NCBI GenBank assembly: GCA_016763955.1
Contig: JAESSU010000526.1
Coordinates: forward strand, 1-8,721
Reading direction: 5' to 3'
DNA length: 8,721 nucleotides
Source: Phycisphaeraceae bacterium
Lineage (GTDB): Bacteria; Planctomycetota; Phycisphaerae; Phycisphaerales; Phycisphaeraceae
Below are positions 1 to 7,136 of the stretch, piece after piece. The position numbers were made by a program, and so were the translations under genes. Numbering within the stretch: the stretch's first letter is position 1; every line of letters begins with the position of its first letter. The notes under the pieces were generated by a model. That model was not told the DNA's origin and ran no database searches. It saw only the letters and a program-made list of their open reading frames with translations.

Positions 1-21
1 TAACCGCTGAGCTAAGGGCCC
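1..21 (-). tRNA. 5' end of a tRNA gene, cut by the window edge
   Basis: Read on the minus strand, the first 21 bases give a seven-base acceptor strand GGGCCCT, then T8 A9, the D-stem GCTC, and a D-loop beginning AGCGGTTA, which is the canonical start of a bacterial tRNA. The remaining ~55 bases, including the anticodon, lie outside the window, so the amino acid cannot be read. The combination GGGCCCTTAGCTCAG plus GGTTA resembles elongator Met or Ile2 (CAU) tRNAs, but that is only recall. It lies 30 bases downstream of the purF stop on the same strand, so it may be read from the same transcript. Confidence 0.72.
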
Positions 22-51
22 GCTTGCTTGGACGAATGCTTACGTTAGAGG

Positions 52-1476
52 TTACTTGAACATTTTAAGTTGGTAGCGTTCTAGATCAAGCTTGTTAACA
101 GGGTTATCGACATTCAGACGATATTCACCGCTAAAACAGGCTGTGCAATAGTGGTCGTTGGGATGCTTCACACAACTGAGCATGCCTTCAAGCGATAAGT
201 AATGCAGACTGTCCACACCTAAAAATTCTGCGATTTGCTCGACCGTTCGTGATGTTGCCACAAGCTGTGCCTGGTCTTGAAAATCAATACCAAAGTAACA
301 CGGATGGCGGATTGGCGGACAGCTAATTCGCAGGTGAATTTCTTTCGCACCTGCTTTGCGGAGTTGCATCATTTTGACACGGGTGGTGGTGCCTCGCACA
401 ACTGAGTCATCGACTACGATGATGCGATTGCCGTCGATCACTTCACGCACGACGTTGAGTTTTAACTGTACTGCCGTATTGCGTTGATCTTGCGTGGGCT
501 TGATAAATGTTCGCCCGACATAGCGGTTGGGCACGATGCCTTCACGATATTGAATCCCGCTATAACGCGAATACCCCAAAGCTGCACTGCGGCCAGAGTC
601 GGGCATGGGGATCACACAGTCTGCATCGACATGTGATTCTTCAGCAATCTTTTCGCCTAACTTTTCACGAACCATTTGAACGGTCTCGCCAAAGACCTTG
701 GAACTGGGGTTGGCAAAATAAATATGTTCAAAAATACAGTGAGCGGGCTTTTGCTGTTCTGCAAAGCGGCGGGACGTAATGCCTGAATCATCAATGGTGA
801 CGATTTCACCGGGTTCTACTTCACGTAAAAATGTCGCACCGATAGCATCAAATGCAACCGTCTCACTTGCTGCACAGTAATGGCCATCCGGAGTTGTTCC
901 CAAGACCAAAGGACGCCAGCCCCATGGGTCTCGAACCACTTCAAGACGGTTATCAAACAGGAACACCAAGCTGTAAGCACCTTGCAAATGCTGCAATGCT
1001 TCGACCATGGGATCGGTATGGCTTATGTGATGCGAAGCTAACAAATGAATGATGACTTCAGTATCAGTGGTGGTCCGGAAGATATGCCCACGGCGTTCAT
1101 ATTGTTCACGGAGTATTAGCGCGTTGATGAGATTGCCGTTATGCCCCACAGCGACTTGGCCGCCGATGTATTCACGCAGCAGGGGTTGGGCATTATCAGA
1201 GACACTTGAGCCGGTGGTTGAATACCGGTTATGTCCGATTGCGGCTTTGGAGTCAGATAACCGCTCAAGGTCGCTAGCTTTAAAGACTTGAGGAACCAGC
1301 CCCATTCCCACATGTGCTTGGAGGATACGGCCATCGCTAACTGCGATGCCCGCGGACTCCTGACCACGGTGTTGTTGGGCGTACAGGGCGGTATAGGTCA
1401 GGTGTGCGCTGTTTGGATCGCCCCAAACACCGAACACACCACATTTATGCTTAGCTTCTTCGCTCATGCCGGTCAT
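52..1476 (-). CDS. purF: Amidophosphoribosyltransferase (glutamine PRPP amidotransferase)
   Basis: This cytosolic enzyme makes 5-phosphoribosylamine from PRPP and glutamine, the first committed step of purine synthesis. With the ATG at 1476 the protein has 474 residues. Residues 1-11 are a short propeptide ending just before Cys12, the N-terminal nucleophile of the glutaminase (Ntn) domain (CGVFGVWG, then RYSTTG and HNGNL). The phosphoribosyltransferase half carries the PRPP loop IIVVDDSVVRGTT at about 352-364. Cysteines at about 247, 393, 444 and 447 match the four ligands of the 4Fe-4S cluster in the Bacillus-type enzyme, so I infer the Fe-S, propeptide-processed class. The reading frame is open further upstream to a TTG at 1572, but that would lie upstream of the promoter at 1508-1536. 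A GGA five bases before the ATG fits 1476; an ATG at 1467 (8-residue propeptide) is the alternative. Confidence 0.96.
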   Translation of the reverse strand: MTGMSEEAKHKCGVFGVWGDPNSAHLTYTALYAQQHRGQESAGIAVSDGRILQAHVGMGLVPQVFKASDLERLSDSKAAIGHNRYSTTGSSVSDNAQPLLREYIGGQVAVGHNGNLINALILREQYERRGHIFRTTTDTEVIIHLLASHHISHTDPMVEALQHLQGAYSLVFLFDNRLEVVRDPWGWRPLVLGTTPDGHYCAASETVAFDAIGATFLREVEPGEIVTIDDSGITSRRFAEQQKPAHCIFEHIYFANPSSKVFGETVQMVREKLGEKIAEESHVDADCVIPMPDSGRSAALGYSRYSGIQYREGIVPNRYVGRTFIKPTQDQRNTAVQLKLNVVREVIDGNRIIVVDDSVVRGTTTRVKMMQLRKAGAKEIHLRISCPPIRHPCYFGIDFQDQAQLVATSRTVEQIAEFLGVDSLHYLSLEGMLSCVKHPNDHYCTACFSGEYRLNVDNPVNKLDLERYQLKMFK

Positions 1477-1507
1477 CGCAATCCATAGGTTAGGCCGGTA
1501 AAACCAA

Positions 1508-1536
1508 AATTTAACCTGTTCGATGGGTTCGGTCAA
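1508..1536 (-). promoter_or_regulatory. Probable sigma70-type promoter of purF
   Basis: On the minus strand, TTGACC (1531-1536) and TAAATT (1508-1513) are separated by exactly 17 bases. Transcription would begin near 1501, giving a leader of about 25 nt to the ATG at 1476. The position supports the internal purF start. The same -10 hexamer recurs in two other promoters of this window. Confidence 0.55.
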
Positions 1537-1575
1537 GCAGTCCCCCCGGAAGTTTTTCTCAAAGTGCTTCAAAAT

Positions 1576-1607
1576 TTCTTGGAACTTCCAATTTGTTCTT
1601 GGAAGTT
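1576..1607. repeat. Inverted and direct repeat between the divergent purF and rpoZ promoters
   Basis: AACTTCCAA (1583-1591) and TTGGAAGTT (1599-1607) form a perfect 9-bp inverted repeat with a 7-base spacer. In addition TTCTTGGAA occurs at 1576-1584 and again at 1596-1604, two helical turns apart. The site sits between the purF -35 (1536) and the rpoZ -35 (1635), where a regulator could act on either gene. No T-tract follows on either strand, so a terminator is unlikely. The binding protein is unknown. Confidence 0.5.
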
Positions 1608-1634
1608 ACTCACCAAAACCTCGGCAAACCAAAC

Positions 1635-1663
1635 TTGCTCACAAACAAGATTTATCATACAAT
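1635..1663 (+). promoter_or_regulatory. Promoter of the rpoZ-coaC unit
   Basis: TTGCTC (1635-1640) and TACAAT (1658-1663) are spaced by 17 bases. Transcription would start near 1670, about 30 nt before the rpoZ ATG. The AGGAG Shine-Dalgarno sequence of rpoZ at 1685-1689 falls inside that leader, nine bases before the start codon. Confidence 0.65.
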
Positions 1664-1698
1664 GTAACGTTCCCTTAAAGACTCAGGAGTAATCGACG

Positions 1699-1914
1699 AT
1701 GATCGAAGCCCTTAAAGATGACAGCATTGTTCACAAGGTCGGTGGCCGTTTTAAGTTCACCGCGCTGATTCAACATCGTATCCGTGAACTAATGGATGGT
1801 GCCCGTCCACTGGTTGAACGCGAAGGCCGCACGGACTTTGAAATTGCAGTCCAAGAAATCTGTGAAGAAAAAACCACCTTTGAAATGCCCGAAGGCGTCG
1901 TAGTCGACAGATAA
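1699..1914 (+). CDS. rpoZ: DNA-directed RNA polymerase omega subunit
   Basis: This 71-residue protein has the omega-family core near its N-terminus: VGGRFKFTALIQHRIRELMDGARPLV at about residues 14-39. In that core, the conserved GGRF..TAL...R..EL..GA pattern forms the helices that clamp the beta' C-terminus. Omega helps assemble and stabilise RNA polymerase. The short acidic C-terminal part (FEIAVQEICEEKT) is less conserved, and the length is normal for the compact omegas of many phyla. AGGAG lies nine bases upstream of the ATG, and a clear promoter lies before that. The next gene, coaC, begins 34 bases after the stop. rpoZ next to coaBC or coaC is a classic bacterial gene order and supports the call. 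The usual upstream neighbour gmk is absent here; purF stands there, divergently. Confidence 0.9.
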   Translation: MIEALKDDSIVHKVGGRFKFTALIQHRIRELMDGARPLVEREGRTDFEIAVQEICEEKTTFEMPEGVVVDR

Positions 1915-1948
1915 AGCGTTAGCCTGTCCTTTGGGATCAGTCTGACGT

Positions 1949-2545
1949 ATGGTGTCTCATATGACATCCAATTCAAAACCCACAAAGCAAAACGACAACA
2001 CTTGGCAAGACCGTCAGGTGTTGGTTGCTGTTACAGGTGGCATTGCCTGCTACAAAACATGCACACTGGTAAGCCGCTTAGCACAAGCTGGCGCAACGGT
2101 GCGGGTGGCAATGTCTGATTCGGCAATGAAATTTGTCACGCCCTTGACCTTCCAGTCACTGAGTAACCAGCCGGTTCACACGAGCCTGTGGGAATCGTTT
2201 GACCGCCCAGATGCTCAGCATATCGGGATCGCTCGCTGGTGTGATATCGCGATTATCGCGCCCGCAACAGCTAACGTTATTGCCAAGGCTGCAACAGGCA
2301 TCTGTGATGATCTACTCAGCACGGTCTTGTGCGCAATCCCCCAGCAAACACCTGTGATTTTTGCCCCAGCGATGAACGCAGACATGTGGGCTAACCCAGT
2401 GACCCAGCGGAATATTCAGACCGTCAAAGACCTATTGCACTGGCAACAAATCGGCCCCGAAGAAGGCTGGCAAGCCTGTCGAACAATTGGGGCAGGACGC
2501 ATGAGTGAGCCTGAGGCAATCATCCAGTTCGCTTCGCAATGCTAA
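1949..2545 (+). CDS. coaC: Phosphopantothenoylcysteine decarboxylase, stand-alone flavoprotein
   Basis: This 198-residue HFCD-family flavoprotein decarboxylates 4'-phosphopantothenoylcysteine to 4'-phosphopantetheine in coenzyme A synthesis. Visible motifs are: the FMN-binding start VLVAVTGGIACYK (about 24-36); the catalytic His in AQHIGIARW (His91); the PAMNADMW motif (about 140-147) that contacts the substrate; and ACRTIGAGRMSEP (about 176-188), containing the conserved Cys177 of the substrate flap. The protein ends right after this motif, so the CoaB synthetase domain found in fused CoaBC/Dfp is missing and is not the next gene either. It must be encoded elsewhere if the pathway is complete. 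The gene follows rpoZ by 34 bases and probably shares its transcript. The first ATG (1949) has only a weak GGGA 12 bases upstream. An in-frame ATG at 1961 is possible; it would remove only four residues of a nonconserved, hydrophilic tail. Confidence 0.92.
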   Translation: MVSHMTSNSKPTKQNDNTWQDRQVLVAVTGGIACYKTCTLVSRLAQAGATVRVAMSDSAMKFVTPLTFQSLSNQPVHTSLWESFDRPDAQHIGIARWCDIAIIAPATANVIAKAATGICDDLLSTVLCAIPQQTPVIFAPAMNADMWANPVTQRNIQTVKDLLHWQQIGPEEGWQACRTIGAGRMSEPEAIIQFASQC

Positions 2546-2592
2546 ATCACGACACCTAAATCGCCACATCTGATAGAAACTTTTTTCTGTCA

Positions 2593-2619
2593 CCCCCCCC
2601 CATGATTCCCAGTGGGAAT
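2593..2619. repeat. C9 homopolymer followed by a small palindrome
   Basis: The 121-base gap between coaC and the MFS gene holds nine consecutive C (2593-2601) and then ATTCCC-AGT-GGGAAT (2605-2619), a six-pair hairpin with a three-base loop. No run of T follows on the plus strand, so I do not call a terminator. No convincing promoter for the MFS gene was seen here; a TTCAAA/TATTTT pair at 2619-2645 has a poor 15-base spacing. Confidence 0.4.
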
Positions 2620-2666
2620 TCAAAAAAACTTCCCGTCACTATTTTTAAGAACAACCGCCCTGCCTG

Positions 2667-3896
2667 ATGAACCGAATCCACCCCATTCGCATATTGTATT
2701 TTTTGACGTTTGGCATGATGGGGGCATGGTTGCCGTTCCTGCCGTTGTACCTAAAACAGACTCAATGGACACCTGTACAAATCGGCGGGTTGCTGAGTCT
2801 TTCGAGCGTGTCGATTTTAGTCACACCTGTTTTGGTCACGATGCTTGCGGACATGCATGTACAACCTAAGCGGTTGATCCTGATTATCAATTTTCTGGCA
2901 GGAAGTACGTTTTTGATCCTATGGCAGGTCGATACGTTCTGGCCAATCATGTGGCTGTTTCTGTTTTACAGTTTAGTCGCTGCGCCGGTGATGGCCTTAC
3001 AAGATGGACTCTACTTTAGCTTCAGTAAAATGCATCCTAAAAACGCACCGCCCTTTCACCGAGTCCGCGTGTTTGGGACGATGGGATTTATTTTCCCAAG
3101 CCTAATCATGTTCGTGCTTCTGGAGTATCAATGTTCTTTAAAAGTGATGATGCTCCTCGCTGCGAGTCTCTGCTTTGCAAACATGATCAACGCTTTGTTT
3201 TTGCCCAAAGTCCAACGCGAAACCATCAAACGCAAACGATTACCCACCCGTGATGCTTTAAACGTGATACTGCAAAAGCATGTGCTTTTGTTCTGCGCGG
3301 CTCTGTGGCTGATGAACATGGTATCCGCTGCGTTTTATGGTTTTCACCCTGTGTTTCTCCGCGAGACGGTGGGACTAGCAGATCAATGGATCGGGCTGAT
3401 GGTCAATCTGGGCGTGGCGATTGAAATCATTTTCATGCTCAGCTTCGGCTGGTTACTCGGGCGATTGGGCTTGAAAAAATTGATGGTTATAGGGATCATC
3501 AGCACGGCGATCCGTATGATCATTTTGGCCTTTTGCAGCTCTCTACCGATGGTGCTTCTAAGTCAGGGATTACACGGGATGATGGTGATGGTCGTGCATG
3601 TGGTTCCGCCGGTGTTTCTTAATGCCAACGCCAAGCAGTCGTTTCGCTCATCGATTCAAGGCCTCTTTGCCATGGTGGTCATGGGCACTGGGCGCATCTT
3701 TGGGAATCTGATTGCAGGCTATCTAGCAGCCATCAGTTTAACGGTGTTGTATAGCTATGCGGCAGTGTTGTGCCTCATCGCTGCGGTGATCGTACTCATC
3801 GGGCTAAAACATTGGAATATGCATGAGATTCGTGATGCCAAGCCCGACGATGAACTGCGAGTGGAAACTAACGCTCTGCTGGGGCCGCCTGAATAA
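2667..3896 (+). CDS. MFS transporter, HcaT/LacY-like (MFS_1_like) group
   Basis: This is a 409-residue inner-membrane protein with about twelve hydrophobic segments in two halves, divided by a basic loop at about 180-200 (KVQRETIKRKRLPTRD). The pattern matches the phenylpropionate/nucleoside-permease branch of the major facilitator superfamily, such as Escherichia coli HcaT. Similar features are: an N-terminal GMMGAWLPFLPLYLK segment; RVRVFGTMGFIFPS (about 132-145) at the place of the family's R.R.WGS.GF motif; and AAFYGFHPVFL...W.GLMVNLGVAIEI (about 221-253) in the second half. Members are thought to be proton symporters for small organic solutes; the substrate here cannot be inferred. No good Shine-Dalgarno sequence precedes the ATG. 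Its last 29 bases overlap the end of the opposing membrane-protein gene, and no terminator is visible between the two. Confidence 0.85.
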   Translation: MNRIHPIRILYFLTFGMMGAWLPFLPLYLKQTQWTPVQIGGLLSLSSVSILVTPVLVTMLADMHVQPKRLILIINFLAGSTFLILWQVDTFWPIMWLFLFYSLVAAPVMALQDGLYFSFSKMHPKNAPPFHRVRVFGTMGFIFPSLIMFVLLEYQCSLKVMMLLAASLCFANMINALFLPKVQRETIKRKRLPTRDALNVILQKHVLLFCAALWLMNMVSAAFYGFHPVFLRETVGLADQWIGLMVNLGVAIEIIFMLSFGWLLGRLGLKKLMVIGIISTAIRMIILAFCSSLPMVLLSQGLHGMMVMVVHVVPPVFLNANAKQSFRSSIQGLFAMVVMGTGRIFGNLIAGYLAAISLTVLYSYAAVLCLIAAVIVLIGLKHWNMHEIRDAKPDDELRVETNALLGPPE

Positions 3897-4626
3897 TCCC
3901 AAGAATCCCCCAACCCACGCAGCTCGCTAATGCAACTGCGGTGATATGTGTCGCAACTGCTGGCGTGACTTGATTAATCAGCAGCTGAGACATCGTCGAC
4001 ACAGGGCTAATAAGCATCGACCATGATTGTCCGAACACGGCCTGTAAGACCGGTTCACCAAACAGTAAACCCACACAAATGAGCATCGCAATCGTTCGTG
4101 GCAAACTTTCAATTGAACGCTTACCCACTGCAATGAAAAGCCCAATCAATAAACTCCATGCAAGCAAAGCAGCATTAATCCACAGACTCTGCATCATGCT
4201 CCAATTAGCCGTAATTTGAAGCGGCCAAAGAACCGATTGGTTAACCAAAGCCAAACACAACCATTGAACAAACACAACCCAAGTTCGTGCAGGAACCGAA
4301 ATAGGCTGATTTTCATTCGATCCTGTTTGACTCACAATGTATCGCAACTGACTAAGTTGCAAAGCAGGCCAAACCACCATCATCCCAAAAACCATGCACC
4401 ACACCATCCAATGACTCGCATGCACCGGTGAATCGACTTGCAAACTCGCAAGCCAGACCACAAAGAGATACAAACACCAAAGTAAAACTAACAAACGTGT
4501 CGATGCCCATCGCCACTGACGGATCGCAAGTTTCGTAGGCCGTGTTGGGATAGACGTAGGACTCTGGGGCAACGCTGATGTGCCAGTCACAGAATCCTCA
4601 GGGGTAGTTGAATTTTGTAAGTTCAC
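3868..4626 (-). CDS. Unrecognised polytopic membrane protein, 252 aa
   Basis: I do not recognise this family. The first ~35 residues are rich in Ser, Thr and Pro and hydrophilic. After them come about six membrane-spanning segments, near residues 44-62, 73-91, 114-134, 147-167, 177-197 and 222-246. Tryptophan is frequent at segment ends. No catalytic motif stands out. The GTG start (4624-4626) shares bases with the TGA stop of the ftsQ-like gene in a GTGA overlap, which implies translational coupling and a shared transcript. That makes the ORF credible despite the lack of homology. Its TAG stop lies 29 bases inside the end of the convergent MFS gene. A role linked to the cell envelope or division is only a guess from the neighbour. 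Confidence 0.75.
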   Translation of the reverse strand: MNLQNSTTPEDSVTGTSALPQSPTSIPTRPTKLAIRQWRWASTRLLVLLWCLYLFVVWLASLQVDSPVHASHWMVWCMVFGMMVVWPALQLSQLRYIVSQTGSNENQPISVPARTWVVFVQWLCLALVNQSVLWPLQITANWSMMQSLWINAALLAWSLLIGLFIAVGKRSIESLPRTIAMLICVGLLFGEPVLQAVFGQSWSMLISPVSTMSQLLINQVTPAVATHITAVALASCVGWGILGIIQAAPAER

Positions 4627-5588
4627 TGTGTGTAAGTGTAACCCACCAGCGTGCGATTGTCCGCAATGGGTTGATGCACTAGGACACTTTCTGTGAAGAT
4701 ATCCACCGTTTTGCCCGAAACATCAATCTGCCCGCAACGTTGGTAAAGCCCCGCTAAAGCATTGAGCTTCGCAGCATCCGTCACTTCCACAGGATGACCT
4801 TGCCCAAGGGGATATCCCCAATGAACTTGCCCACCTAAATGAGTCAACAAGGTCAATCGAATACGACCGCGACGGTCACGTTGACTCACATCCACAGATT
4901 TAATTTGACTCGCATAAGGCTGATTGCTAACCAGCTGCACCAGTTGCAAACCTGCTGTCAAAGCAGCATCACCCCAGACCATCCCCGGCCTTACCAAAGT
5001 CTCACCAACACCTGTAATCACCGGCAAGCCGACCGGGGCTAACTGGTGTTCAAGATAAAGGCCCGGAAGCAAATGATATTGACCATCAATCAAATGATAG
5101 CCGTGCTCAGACTGCACCATCGCCACCGGCTCGCGATAAACAGCATGCACCAACACCCGGCCCCCAGTCGTCCGCGCAATGCGAGCAACTTGCCCAACCC
5201 ATGGGCTACTGGCAAGCGATTTAACTGCTTGGTTTAAACTTTGAACATCCATCGGATCCTGCCCAAGTTCACCTGCAATGCGTTGCTGAATCTGCTGTCT
5301 AAGAAACGGACTCATCCAAGTCGGTGCATCAACTAATTGAACCTGCTCCCAAATCACCGTTTTAGATTGCGTCTTTGAGATGTAAGATTTGAGTCGGCCT
5401 TCAGTCCATTGCCAGACAAGACACAACGACACGAGCAAGGCAAAACCACCCAGAATCCGAAGCCCCATTAAAGTACGAGCTGAATCCCAAGTCGTGGACT
5501 TATTAATACGACGGGCGGATGTTTTTCTGCCACGTGCCGTTTTCTTACCCGTTTTCTTCGATGTTGATTGATGCAAAAACCAGCTCAT
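4623..5588 (-). CDS. FtsQ/DivIB-like cell division protein with POTRA-type domain
   Basis: This 321-residue bitopic membrane protein starts with a basic cytoplasmic tail rich in K, R, S and T (residues 1-40) and a single membrane anchor (about 41-61). A POTRA-like domain follows (about 79-150; ...[55 protein letters not shown]). Then comes an FtsQ beta-domain-like region with [38 protein letters not shown], a conserved-looking [11 protein letters not shown] and VDIF at about 295-298. FtsQ links early and late divisome proteins in the periplasm. Divergence is high, so the family call is by pattern and order of domains. The frame is open upstream to a TTG at 5792, but the ATG at 5588 has GGAG at 5594-5597, five bases away, and is chosen. 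It is not in a division/cell-wall gene cluster; unknown membrane proteins stand on both sides. Confidence 0.65.
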   Translation of the reverse strand: MSWFLHQSTSKKTGKKTARGRKTSARRINKSTTWDSARTLMGLRILGGFALLVSLCLVWQWTEGRLKSYISKTQSKTVIWEQVQLVDAPTWMSPFLRQQIQQRIAGELGQDPMDVQSLNQAVKSLASSPWVGQVARIARTTGGRVLVHAVYREPVAMVQSEHGYHLIDGQYHLLPGLYLEHQLAPVGLPVITGVGETLVRPGMVWGDAALTAGLQLVQLVSNQPYASQIKSVDVSQRDRRGRIRLTLLTHLGGQVHWGYPLGQGHPVEVTDAAKLNALAGLYQRCGQIDVSGKTVDIFTESVLVHQPIADNRTLVGYTYTQ

Positions 5589-5593
5589 CTTCA

Positions 5594-5597
5594 CTCC
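5594..5597 (-). promoter_or_regulatory. Shine-Dalgarno sequence deciding the ftsQ-like start
   Basis: On the minus strand GGAG lies five bases before the ATG at 5586-5588. The upstream in-frame candidates (TTG at 5792, ATGs near 5711, 5672 and 5648) lack a comparable site, so the shorter 321-residue protein is preferred. Confidence 0.7.
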
Positions 5598-5788
5598 ATT
5601 GTTGAGCAGGTCCTGCTTATCAGAACCAGCTTCTATATGGATCGGCATGTGAGCTTGCTTTTTCCGATCCATCAAATGACACTTAATATCTATCGTCCGA
5701 TAAAGGGGCATAACAAAAAAGGAACTGGAAAATGATCTTGATTTTTTTGACAATGAGCCCAAAAAGGTCCGATAGCTCCAAAATTTAG
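5598..5788 (-). other. Leader region between the 299-aa gene and the ftsQ-like gene, with inverted repeat
   Basis: About 190 non-coding bases (in my reading) carry ATGGATCGG (5637-5645) and its exact complement CCGATCCAT (5664-5672) around an 18-base loop. The octamer GTCCGATA occurs twice on the plus strand (5695-5702 and 5767-5774); the first copy is part of TATCG-TC-CGATA. The frame of the ftsQ-like gene stays open through the whole stretch, so an N-terminal extension of up to 68 residues cannot be fully excluded. No convincing promoter was seen on the minus strand. Confidence 0.4.
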
Positions 5789-6688
5789 TCAAACATCGGA
5801 ACCGGCATTCATTTGATCAGCATCATCGGCAGCTGCTCGCACGATTCCGATCCCTATGCAACAGCCAAGAAGTCCAGCCGATGCATAATGAATGGGCAAT
5901 GCCAAAGCCGGCCCAGGAAACTGTGCCATGATTGTCCCACCGGGTTCACTGCCGTTAAAAAGAGCTTGCATCACGACAGCTTGGTCTTCATACCGAAAAA
6001 GCACCATAAAATACGCGCAAATAGCGACCACGAAAGGACTCATAAATATCGCAACTGGATTAGTATTGGGCATCAATGTCTGCCCCATTCCCGCACCCAG
6101 TGCAAAACTAAACACCAAACCACAAAGAATCTGGTTAATGCTAGCATTTTGGATCAATAGATAAGACATGATCAAGGCAATCACTGAGCTGATCACCGCT
6201 GCCATCAATTCGTTTACACCAGGGGTTTTCAAGACTGTCTTCCATTGAGAATTCCGTCTCACCAACACAGGCAGCTGCCGATGCACAACCGGTCGGAACT
6301 GATAAATCAAGGCAATCGCGCACAACAGCATCAATTGCCAAAGCAACATTTCAGTGATCAATTGCCAATAAGAACCGGGTAAATCCGCCCGTTCTAACCA
6401 CCCTATCGTGCTACCTCCTGTATATGCCAAGACCAGCAAAGAGCCAGCAAACACTGAAATACCAGTGGTAAAGCGCCCCACCGCGCATAACAAAGTGGAT
6501 AAGACCAATATCGGAACCGCCGCCGCCATCACCAGCAGACAGGTCACCATTCCCATTGGCGCATCGAGCAGAACAATGCCCTGCGTTCCCGTAGCACTTT
6601 TAAGTGATGGAAGAATTCCCACCCAGCACAAGCTGCCCAGCAACACGCCCAAAGCGATGCCAATCCTTTGCCAGATCGGTGCAATCAT
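5789..6688 (-). CDS. Unrecognised polytopic membrane protein, 299 aa
   Basis: I do not recognise this protein. It has about eight hydrophobic segments, near residues 9-28, 46-69, 75-97, 110-130, 161-179, 184-203, 211-230 and 264-284. A basic hydrophilic loop (about 131-152, [20 protein letters not shown]) sits in the middle, and the C-terminus is short and acidic ([13 protein letters not shown]). A loop with [15 protein letters not shown] (about 246-260) is rich in Gly and Pro and could be a conserved site, but I cannot tie it to a family. The ATG at 6688 has AGGGA about seven bases upstream and a good promoter close by (6705-6733). It is the first gene of the minus-strand run that continues with the ftsQ-like gene ~200 bases later, so a shared transcript is plausible. 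Confidence 0.8.
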   Translation of the reverse strand: MIAPIWQRIGIALGVLLGSLCWVGILPSLKSATGTQGIVLLDAPMGMVTCLLVMAAAVPILVLSTLLCAVGRFTTGISVFAGSLLVLAYTGGSTIGWLERADLPGSYWQLITEMLLWQLMLLCAIALIYQFRPVVHRQLPVLVRRNSQWKTVLKTPGVNELMAAVISSVIALIMSYLLIQNASINQILCGLVFSFALGAGMGQTLMPNTNPVAIFMSPFVVAICAYFMVLFRYEDQAVVMQALFNGSEPGGTIMAQFPGPALALPIHYASAGLLGCCIGIGIVRAAADDADQMNAGSDV

Positions 6689-6704
6689 GAGGAATTCCCT
6701 TACA

Positions 6705-6733
6705 AATTTAGACGCTCGAAATTAACTGTTCAA
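6705..6733 (-). promoter_or_regulatory. Probable promoter of the 299-aa membrane protein gene
   Basis: On the minus strand TTGAAC (6728-6733) and TAAATT (6705-6710) are 17 bases apart. Transcription would start near 6698, leaving a very short leader before the ATG at 6688. The -10 is identical to that of purF. Just upstream, TCCTGA (6735-6740) and TCAGGA (6754-6759) form a 6-bp inverted repeat that could be an operator. Confidence 0.5.
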
Positions 6734-6785
6734 ATCCTGACTCTGCCATTGGATCAGGAACCGCAATAGGACGCAACCATAGCCT

Positions 6786-6974
6786 GGCAAACGCTAGGGC
6801 AAACGCATATCGCGTAAATGGTCTTGGCGAGCCGTGTTGTGTCAACACGGAATTGACCGTAGGTCAAAAATGTTGCGCCAAAAAATGCTTTACTCACTGG
6901 TTTTACAGTTGACCGAGGATCAAAATCGGCTGACACAGCCTAGCTCGTCAAGACAGGGGCTATCTGCGTTTGCC
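6786..6974. repeat. Inverted GGCAAACGC motifs bracketing repeat copy 1
   Basis: GGCAAACGC occurs twice in tandem at 6786-6794 and 6798-6806 (12-bp period) and in reverse complement, GCGTTTGCC, at 6966-6974. Extending inward, 6798-6810 and the complement of 6962-6974 agree at 12 of 13 positions. The bracketed stretch of about 177 bp contains the folded repeat copy 1, so these could be terminal inverted repeats of a small non-autonomous element. No target duplication is evident. Confidence 0.4.
6795..6881 (+). repeat. Structured repeat, copy 1 (three-way-junction fold)
   Basis: This stretch aligns with 8583-8668 at 81 of 87 positions, with one gap, in the same orientation. An outer stem TTGGCG (6824-6829) / CGCCAA (6876-6881) encloses two hairpins: CCGTGTTG-TGT-CAACACGG (6832-6850) and TTGACC-GTA-GGTCAA (6853-6867). 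A weaker TTGACC/GGATCAA hairpin follows at 6909-6923 and GGCTG-ACA-CAGCC at 6928-6940. It lies in the non-coding gap upstream of the divergent membrane-protein promoter. Whether it works as RNA or as DNA is unknown. Between 6975 and 7108 I see no further feature. Confidence 0.75.
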
Positions 6975-7108
6975 ATGTGGAAAACGCAAGGGTTATTATA
7001 TGAGTCCCATCTCCTTTTCCAAGATAAAACCATTTTTTTTGAACTAAATCCGAAATGGACCGTATCAATACTCCGATAAAATAAATTCAAATATATTCAA
7101 CATTACTA

Positions 7109-7136
7109 TTGACACCGATTCAGGGGATATTATACT
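7109..7136 (+). promoter_or_regulatory. Near-consensus promoter reading toward the pilin gene
   Basis: TTGACA (7109-7114) and TATACT (7131-7136) are spaced by 16 bases, the best promoter match in the window. Transcription would start near 7143. Downstream comes a Shine-Dalgarno-like AGAGG (7146-7150) seven bases before an ATG at 7158. ACTTAACTC-AATA-GAGGTAAGT (7135-7154) is a hairpin with one mismatch overlapping the -10 and the start site, a possible operator or start-site hairpin. Confidence 0.6.

Noticed and set aside
507..1488. Several open frames opposite purF.
   Set aside because: They are shadows of a well-conserved gene and have no coherent protein features.
1477..1572. Longer purF start at TTG 1572.
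   Set aside because: It would add 32 residues before the normal propeptide and would start upstream of the likely promoter and without a ribosome binding site.
2605..2619. Hairpin after coaC as an intrinsic terminator.
   Set aside because: The stem is only six pairs and no T-run follows on either strand.
6729..6749. GTTCAAATCC...CTGCCA looks like a tRNA 3' end, a possible attachment-site remnant.
   Set aside because: The bases before the T-loop do not pair with those after it, no tRNA body is present, and the stretch overlaps the -35 of a promoter. Probably chance.
6786..6881. GGGCAAAC in the repeats recalls the c-di-GMP-I (GEMM) riboswitch core, tempting next to a pilin gene.
   Set aside because: The other conserved parts (GACGCAAAGCC and the tetraloop/receptor helices) are not present in order, and the copies are not directly in front of a gene. 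Only a cmscan hit to RF01051 would revive it.
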